Assembly (NCBI RefSeq): GCF_900110145.1 | Contig: NZ_FOCP01000010.1 | Location: 53,809 to 117,808, forward strand | DNA length: 64,000 nucleotides | Direction of reading: 5' to 3' | Origin: Nitrosomonas marina | GTDB lineage: Bacteria; Pseudomonadota; Gammaproteobacteria; Burkholderiales; Nitrosomonadaceae | Shown here: piece after piece, positions 59,524 to 64,000 of the stretch | How positions within the stretch are numbered: position 1 is the first letter of the stretch | How the letters are laid out: each line of letters starts with the position of its first letter | The notes under the pieces: generated by a model | What the model saw: only the letters and a program-made list of their open reading frames with translations | Told to the model about the DNA's origin: nothing | Database searches by the model: none | Position numbers and translations under genes: made by a program

Positions 59524-60286
59524 GATCTTCTCCAGAATCCTTATTAGAAGTAGGCATATTTGTTACTGATTCTTCGTAACTCAACTTGTCCTTTTTATTT
59601 GCTTTTTTTTTGTCTGACTCGGGAGCTGATGAAGAGATATTAGCAATTGGATTTTCTTTTCCTATTGACTCCCCTTTAAAAATCCATACTTTTATACCGA
59701 TTATTCCGTAAGTTGTTTGTGCTTCTGAAGTTGCATAATCAACATCTGCCCTCAGAGTATGCAAAGGAACCCTGCCTTCACGATACCATTCTGTTCGCGC
59801 AATTTCGATTCCATTCAGTCGACCTGAACTCATAATCTTGATGCCTTGTGCACCCAGACGCATAGCATTTTGCATGGCCCTTTTCATTGCCCGTCGAAAC
59901 ATTATTCTTTTTTCTAATTGCTGAGCAATGTTATCGGCTATAAGCTGCGCATCTAACTCTGGCTTTCGTATTTCTTCTATATTTACGTGAACAGGAACTC
60001 CCATTTTTTTCTGGAGTTCAGTGCGGAGTAATTCAATGTCTTCGCCTTTTTTGCCAATTACAACCCCAGGCCTAGCGCTAAATATAGTGATACGGGCATT
60101 TTTCGACGGTCTCTCAATCAAGACTTTTCCAACAGAAGCATGCTTCAATTTTTTTGACAAATAGTTCCTAACTTTTATGTCTTCATTTAGCATCAAAGCA
60201 AAATTGCTACTATTCGCATACCATTTGGACAACCAATTTCTCTGTACTGACAGCCTAAAACCAGTTGGATTTATTTTTTGACCCAT
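59507..60286 (-). CDS. rpsC: Ribosomal protein S3 with a C-terminal extension
   Basis: 259 residues against 233 in E. coli. The KH and C-terminal domains are normal ([20 protein letters not shown], then [13 protein letters not shown]). Beyond them is a polar tail of about 40 residues rich in Ser, Lys and acidic residues ([18 protein letters not shown]), which runs over the rplP start. The tail may bind rRNA or mRNA at the entry site, or be without function. Confidence 0.96.
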   Translation of the reverse strand: MGQKINPTGFRLSVQRNWLSKWYANSSNFALMLNEDIKVRNYLSKKLKHASVGKVLIERPSKNARITIFSARPGVVIGKKGEDIELLRTELQKKMGVPVHVNIEEIRKPELDAQLIADNIAQQLEKRIMFRRAMKRAMQNAMRLGAQGIKIMSSGRLNGIEIARTEWYREGRVPLHTLRADVDYATSEAQTTYGIIGIKVWIFKGESIGKENPIANISSSAPESDKKKANKKDKLSYEESVTNMPTSNKDSGEDHVATS

Positions 60287-60319
60287 TGTAATTGCCTATA
60301 TTTAAACACTACTTTTTTA

Positions 60320-60649
60320 TTAATCAGCCACTGTGATCGTAATATGACAAGTTGGCTTCATTATACGATTTCCACGCCCTTTTGCTCTTGCACTAGAGCG
60401 CGGCATGTATGTTGCTCTGTCAACATATATACTTTTAATTTTCAATTCGTCTATGTCTGCACCATTATTGTGTTCTGCATTCGCAATGGCTGAATTTAGC
60501 AATTGTTTCATAATCGACGCAGCTTTTTTTGGACTAAACAACAGAACACTGATTGCTTTATCGACAGGCAATCCTCTTATCTGATCTGCTATTAATCTTC
60601 CCTTTTGCGCTGAAAGACGAACACCTTTTAATTTTGCTGTCGTTTCCAT
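60320..60649 (-). CDS. rplV: Ribosomal protein L22
   Basis: 109 residues; tunnel hairpin with [20 protein letters not shown]. The region of the tunnel loop is conserved. Confidence 0.97.
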   Translation of the reverse strand: METTAKLKGVRLSAQKGRLIADQIRGLPVDKAISVLLFSPKKAASIMKQLLNSAIANAEHNNGADIDELKIKSIYVDRATYMPRSSARAKGRGNRIMKPTCHITITVAD

Positions 60650-60659
60650 TTTCTAAATT

Positions 60660-60938
60660 CTATCGTTTATTTGTCTTTTTATCTGCCGCGTGGCCTTTAA
60701 AAGTTCTTGTCTGTGCAAATTCACCCAGTTTGTGACCAACCATATTTTCAGTTACAAAAATAGGTACATGTTGTCTCCCATTATGAACTGAGATAGTTAA
60801 TCCAATAAAGTTTGGTAGCACTGTAGATCTTCTCGACCATGTCTTAATTGGACGTTTATCATTGGATTCTTGGGCTTTTTCTACTTTTGCAACCAAATGA
60901 GAATCTACAAATGGCCCTTTTTTAACTGATCTTGCCAT
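60660..60938 (-). CDS. rpsS: Ribosomal protein S19
   Basis: 92 residues beginning [20 protein letters not shown]; head of the small subunit, with [20 protein letters not shown]. Confidence 0.97.
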   Translation of the reverse strand: MARSVKKGPFVDSHLVAKVEKAQESNDKRPIKTWSRRSTVLPNFIGLTISVHNGRQHVPIFVTENMVGHKLGEFAQTRTFKGHAADKKTNKR

Positions 60939-60944
60939 TACTTA

Positions 60945-61778
60945 TCAACCTTTTTTTGAGTAACGATGCCTGATGATCATCGTCTCTGTACGCTTGTTAG
61001 AGCGTGTTCGATACCCTTTTGCCGGCTTACCCCATGGACTTACAGGATGTCGCCCACCCGAAGTTCTTCCTTCGCCACCACCATGTGGATGATCAACTGG
61101 ATTCATTGCAACACCACGCACTGTAGGCCTGATGCCTCGCCATCGTGTAGCGCCGGCTTTGCCAATAGATCGTAGGCTGTGTTCTGCGTTACTTACTTCT
61201 CCAACTGTAGCTTTACAGTTTATGTGTACTTTACGTATTTCTCCAGAACGCAGCTTCAATTGTGCATAGTTGCCATCTCTAGCCTGTAATTGTGCTGACG
61301 CTCCTGCTGAGCGTGCAATCTGTGCACCTTTACCTGGCATGAGTTCTATACAGTGCACCACGGTACCAACAGGAATATTGCGTAAAGCTAACGCGTCACC
61401 TGCTTTGATTTGAGCACTACCTCCACTTGCAATCGAATCGCCTTTCTTTATACCTTTAGGAGCAATAATATATCTTCTTTCACCATCTTGATAACACACC
61501 AATGCAATATTAGCAGAGCGATTTGGATCATATTCGATTCTCTCTACAATTCCAGGTATATTATCTTTATCACGTTTGAAATCTATCTTTCTATAATACT
61601 GTTTATGCCCACCCCCTCTGTGGCGGGTAGTAATCCTTCCGGTATTGTTTCTGCCTGCTTTTTTTGATTTCTTTTCGATTAATTCTTTTTGCGGCCTACC
61701 TTCGTATAAATCTTTATGAATCAAACGAATAACTGAGCGTCTACCCGGGGATGTTGGCCTAAGCTTTACAAGCGCCAT
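60945..61778 (-). CDS. rplB: Ribosomal protein L2
   Basis: 277 residues; needed for peptidyl transfer and subunit joining. The signature [20 protein letters not shown] with the functional His is intact. One base shared with the rplW stop. Confidence 0.98.
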   Translation of the reverse strand: MALVKLRPTSPGRRSVIRLIHKDLYEGRPQKELIEKKSKKAGRNNTGRITTRHRGGGHKQYYRKIDFKRDKDNIPGIVERIEYDPNRSANIALVCYQDGERRYIIAPKGIKKGDSIASGGSAQIKAGDALALRNIPVGTVVHCIELMPGKGAQIARSAGASAQLQARDGNYAQLKLRSGEIRKVHINCKATVGEVSNAEHSLRSIGKAGATRWRGIRPTVRGVAMNPVDHPHGGGEGRTSGGRHPVSPWGKPAKGYRTRSNKRTETMIIRHRYSKKG

Positions 61779-62110
61779 TATTTACCCTCTGCTTTTGTTA
61801 AATGCGTAAATGTCAGTTCTTGTCCTTCTTTGACACTGACAATGGCTTTCTTCCAATTACTACGTTTTCCAACATGTCTTCCAAAACGTTTCTGTTTTCC
61901 CTTGACGTTTATAGTCTGGACTTTTACTACTTCAATTTTCTGATCTTTCCAAAGCAGTTCTACAGCATCTTTTATTTCTTTCTTCGTAGCATTTTTTATA
62001 ACGCGAAATATAGTTTGGTTGTAAGCCTCACCTATGAATGTGCCCTTTTCAGAAATATAAGGAGCCTGTATCACATGCATCAGTCGTTCATAATTTGCCG
62101 GATTATTCAT
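61778..62110 (-). CDS. rplW: Ribosomal protein L23
   Basis: 110 residues; tunnel-exit protein and dock for trigger factor. [20 protein letters not shown] and VNVKGKQ-like [20 protein letters not shown]. Overlaps rplD by four bases. Confidence 0.96.
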   Translation of the reverse strand: MNNPANYERLMHVIQAPYISEKGTFIGEAYNQTIFRVIKNATKKEIKDAVELLWKDQKIEVVKVQTINVKGKQKRFGRHVGKRSNWKKAIVSVKEGQELTFTHLTKAEGK

Positions 62111-62727
62111 ACATACAGTTCCTCTAGTTTTTTAATAGCTGCCGAAGTTACAAGTATGTTTTTATACTTTAACAGGCTATAAGGATCTACATGTCTTACC
62201 TCTAGCGCTAGTGTTTTGGGCAAATTTCTAGAAGAAAGATACAAATTTTCACTCATTTCATGAGTTAGTAGCAACACATCGTCATAGCCGAGTTTTTCCA
62301 GCTTTTTAGATAAATCCTTTGTTTTATGCGTATCCACTGAAATTGATTCAATTACTGTCAAGCGCCCATCTCGCAAAAGTTTAGATAGTATTACACTCAT
62401 GCCAGCACGATACATTTTTTTGTTTATCTTTTTGCTAAAATTTTCGTTTGGAGTACTTGGGAATACATTTCCACCTCCGCGCCATATAGGGCTTGAAACT
62501 CTACCCGCACGTGCTCGACCACTTCCCTTTTGCCGCCACGGCTTACGGCCTGAGCATACGACTTCTGATCTTCCCTTTTGGGCTCTAGTTCCACTTCTAG
62601 CATTAGACAAATAAGAAGTTATGATCTGGTGGACAAGCGCCTCATTATATTCTCTATCAAACAAAGCATTTGAGACAGTTATATTACCCGCATCCTGGTT
62701 TTCTTCATTAATCAGTTTAAGATCCAT
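62107..62727 (-). CDS. rplD: Ribosomal protein L4
   Basis: 206 residues; the long tunnel loop GRKPWRQKGSGRARAGRVSS and PIWRGGGNVF are conserved. In E. coli L4 represses the S10 operon through the leader; the S10 leader is present only in part in this window. Confidence 0.97.
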   Translation of the reverse strand: MDLKLINEENQDAGNITVSNALFDREYNEALVHQIITSYLSNARSGTRAQKGRSEVVCSGRKPWRQKGSGRARAGRVSSPIWRGGGNVFPSTPNENFSKKINKKMYRAGMSVILSKLLRDGRLTVIESISVDTHKTKDLSKKLEKLGYDDVLLLTHEMSENLYLSSRNLPKTLALEVRHVDPYSLLKYKNILVTSAAIKKLEELYV

Positions 62728-62740
62728 AATTGATGCGCCT

Positions 62741-63400
62741 TTATTTCTCTACGTTACTATTTAATTTAATACTTGGGCGAATAATAACTTTTCCACCTTT
62801 AGAACCTGGAAGCGCTCCTTTGATCAGTAACAAGTTTCTTCCCTTGTCTACTTTGACAATTTCCAGGTTCTGTATCGTTCTCTTTACATTGCCCATTTGC
62901 CCTGACATACGCTTACCAGGAAAAATCCTTCCTGGATCCTGCGCCATACCTATCGACCCAGGCTTTCTGTGTGCCTTTGAATTACCATGTGTTGTTCTAT
63001 TGGCTGAGAAATTATGCCTTTTAATTGTTCCAGCATACCCCTTACCAATTGTAATTCCAGAGATATCGACTTTTTGTCCTTCCTGAAATATATCGATCTC
63101 TATGTTTGATCCATTTTCAAACTGACTTAATTCATCATCTGAATCAATTCTAAATTCTTTTATAAGCTCACCAGCTTCTGTCCCAGCTTTCGAATAATGG
63201 CCTGTCTGTGGCTTGTTGACGCGAACAGCTCTCCTTTTGCCATAAGTTAACTGTATCGCAGTGTAGCCATCCTTATCCCGGGACTTGATTTGCGTCACAC
63301 GATTTTGTGCAACATCAACAACTGTCACTGGCAGACTATCACCATTTTCAGTAAAAATACGCGTCATGCCTATCTTTCTGCCGATCAATCCTAAACTCAT
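62741..63400 (-). CDS. rplC: Ribosomal protein L3
   Basis: 219 residues: [20 protein letters not shown] at the start, [20 protein letters not shown] with the Gln that is methylated in E. coli. Confidence 0.97.
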   Translation of the reverse strand: MSLGLIGRKIGMTRIFTENGDSLPVTVVDVAQNRVTQIKSRDKDGYTAIQLTYGKRRAVRVNKPQTGHYSKAGTEAGELIKEFRIDSDDELSQFENGSNIEIDIFQEGQKVDISGITIGKGYAGTIKRHNFSANRTTHGNSKAHRKPGSIGMAQDPGRIFPGKRMSGQMGNVKRTIQNLEIVKVDKGRNLLLIKGALPGSKGGKVIIRPSIKLNSNVEK

Positions 63401-63485
63401 TATTTTTCCTATAAACTAGATTAGAACAATTTGGTCATTACAGATTTTCTTGATTCAGCCTAATGAACGAACTAATTAAAATTAG

Positions 63486-63800
63486 TTACAGTTTAATCTC
63501 AACATCAACACCGGCTGGCAAATCGAGCTTCATTAACGCATCTACCGTTTTATCTGTAGGATCAATGATATCCATCAGTCTCAAATGGGTTCTAATCTCA
63601 AATTGATCACGGGATGTTTTATTGACATGAGGGGATCGCAGCACATCAAACCGCTCGATTCTTGTTGGTAATGGTACTGGACCTCTAACTACAGCGCCTG
63701 TCCTTTTTGCCGTGTCAACAATCTCGAGCGCGGATTTATCTATAAGACGATAATCAAATGCCTTCAGACGAATTCTAATTTTTTGGTTTTGCATATTCAA
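63486..63800 (-). CDS. rpsJ: Ribosomal protein S10 (NusE)
   Basis: 104 residues; also part of antitermination with Nus[21 protein letters not shown] and VDIIDP-like [19 protein letters not shown] are conserved. First ribosomal gene of the operon, 74 bases after tuf. Confidence 0.97.
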   Translation of the reverse strand: MNMQNQKIRIRLKAFDYRLIDKSALEIVDTAKRTGAVVRGPVPLPTRIERFDVLRSPHVNKTSRDQFEIRTHLRLMDIIDPTDKTVDALMKLDLPAGVDVEIKL

Positions 63801-63874
63801 CTTTCGATCTAGTTAACTGATTATTTTTATCGGTCATCCTTTTAAAAATAACCAATTTACTCATTTGAGCACTT

Positions 63875-64000
63875 CTATTCTATTATTTTAGCTACTACTC
63901 CGGCGCCGACCGTTCTTCCGCCTTCCCGAATCGCAAAACGCAAACCCTCGTCCATCGCAATCGGCGCTATCAGATTCACCGTCACCGATATATTATCTCC
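63875..64000 (-). CDS. tuf: Elongation factor Tu, 3' end only
   Basis: 41 codons: the C-terminal beta-barrel end, with [31 protein letters not shown] and the stop TAG. The gene continues beyond the right edge. Its codons are richer in G and C than those of the ribosomal genes beside it. A tuf gene next to rpsJ usually means a str operon upstream. Confidence 0.95.
   Translation of the reverse strand, partial: GDNISVTVNLIAPIAMDEGLRFAIREGGRTVGAGVVAKIIE

Overview
The window looks like a chromosome segment of a betaproteobacterium, most probably of the ammonia-oxidising family Nitrosomonadaceae (Nitrosomonas-like). This is an inference from protein character and gene mix: an SbtA bicarbonate carrier with a PII-like gene, YfdX, AlgE-type porins, a hydrazine-synthase-alpha-like dihaem protein, and a compact ribosomal cluster. 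No amo, hao or rRNA gene lies in the window, so the assignment is not proven. I found no tRNA, CRISPR array or intact insertion sequence.

Layout. 1-2.3 kb: 3' part of an acetyl-CoA synthetase and an MBL-fold hydrolase. 2.3-2.9 kb: a non-coding stretch with a near-consensus Fur box, a sigma70-like promoter and an intrinsic terminator, read here as a probable iron-controlled small RNA. 2.9-14.7 kb: two AlgE-type porins, an OmpR-type regulator/histidine kinase pair, YfdX, a degenerate response regulator, SbtA, a glycine-zipper lipoprotein and a PII-like gene broken by a stop codon. Five promoters here share an 11-bp-period array of GTTAAA-like half-sites, including the regulator's own promoter, suggesting one local regulon. 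15.1-24 kb: radical SAM protein, QueD, TatD, an SDR, alanine dehydrogenase, the dihaem beta-propeller protein and a pentapeptide-repeat protein. 24.3-30 kb: FetB permease, lactate permease and a divergent lutABC operon, then TusA.

30.3-39.8 kb: a NarL-type regulator with a histidine kinase whose N-terminal receiver is degenerate and interrupted by an amber codon, then a late flagellar block (fliC, flaG, fliD, fliS, fliT, fliK-like, flhB-like fragment, ycgR) behind a sigma28-type promoter. 39.9-45.8 kb: a 1963-residue secreted giant (DUF4347, eight tandem 120-126-residue repeats, RTX repeats, DUF4214-like tail). 45.9-49.5 kb: hemB, engB, coaX, birA. 49.7-64 kb: the S10, spc and alpha ribosomal operons, all on the minus strand, from the 3' end of tuf to rplQ, with secY, infA, rpmJ and rpoA inside.

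How it fits together: the 3-15 kb part looks like an envelope and inorganic-carbon uptake module under a two-component system, with an FNR-type site before the second porin. The lactate block and acetyl-CoA synthetase give a small organic-carbon capacity. The flagellar block exports and caps the filament, with a c-di-GMP brake. The last third is housekeeping and clearly more AT-rich by eye than the 15-23 kb stretch.
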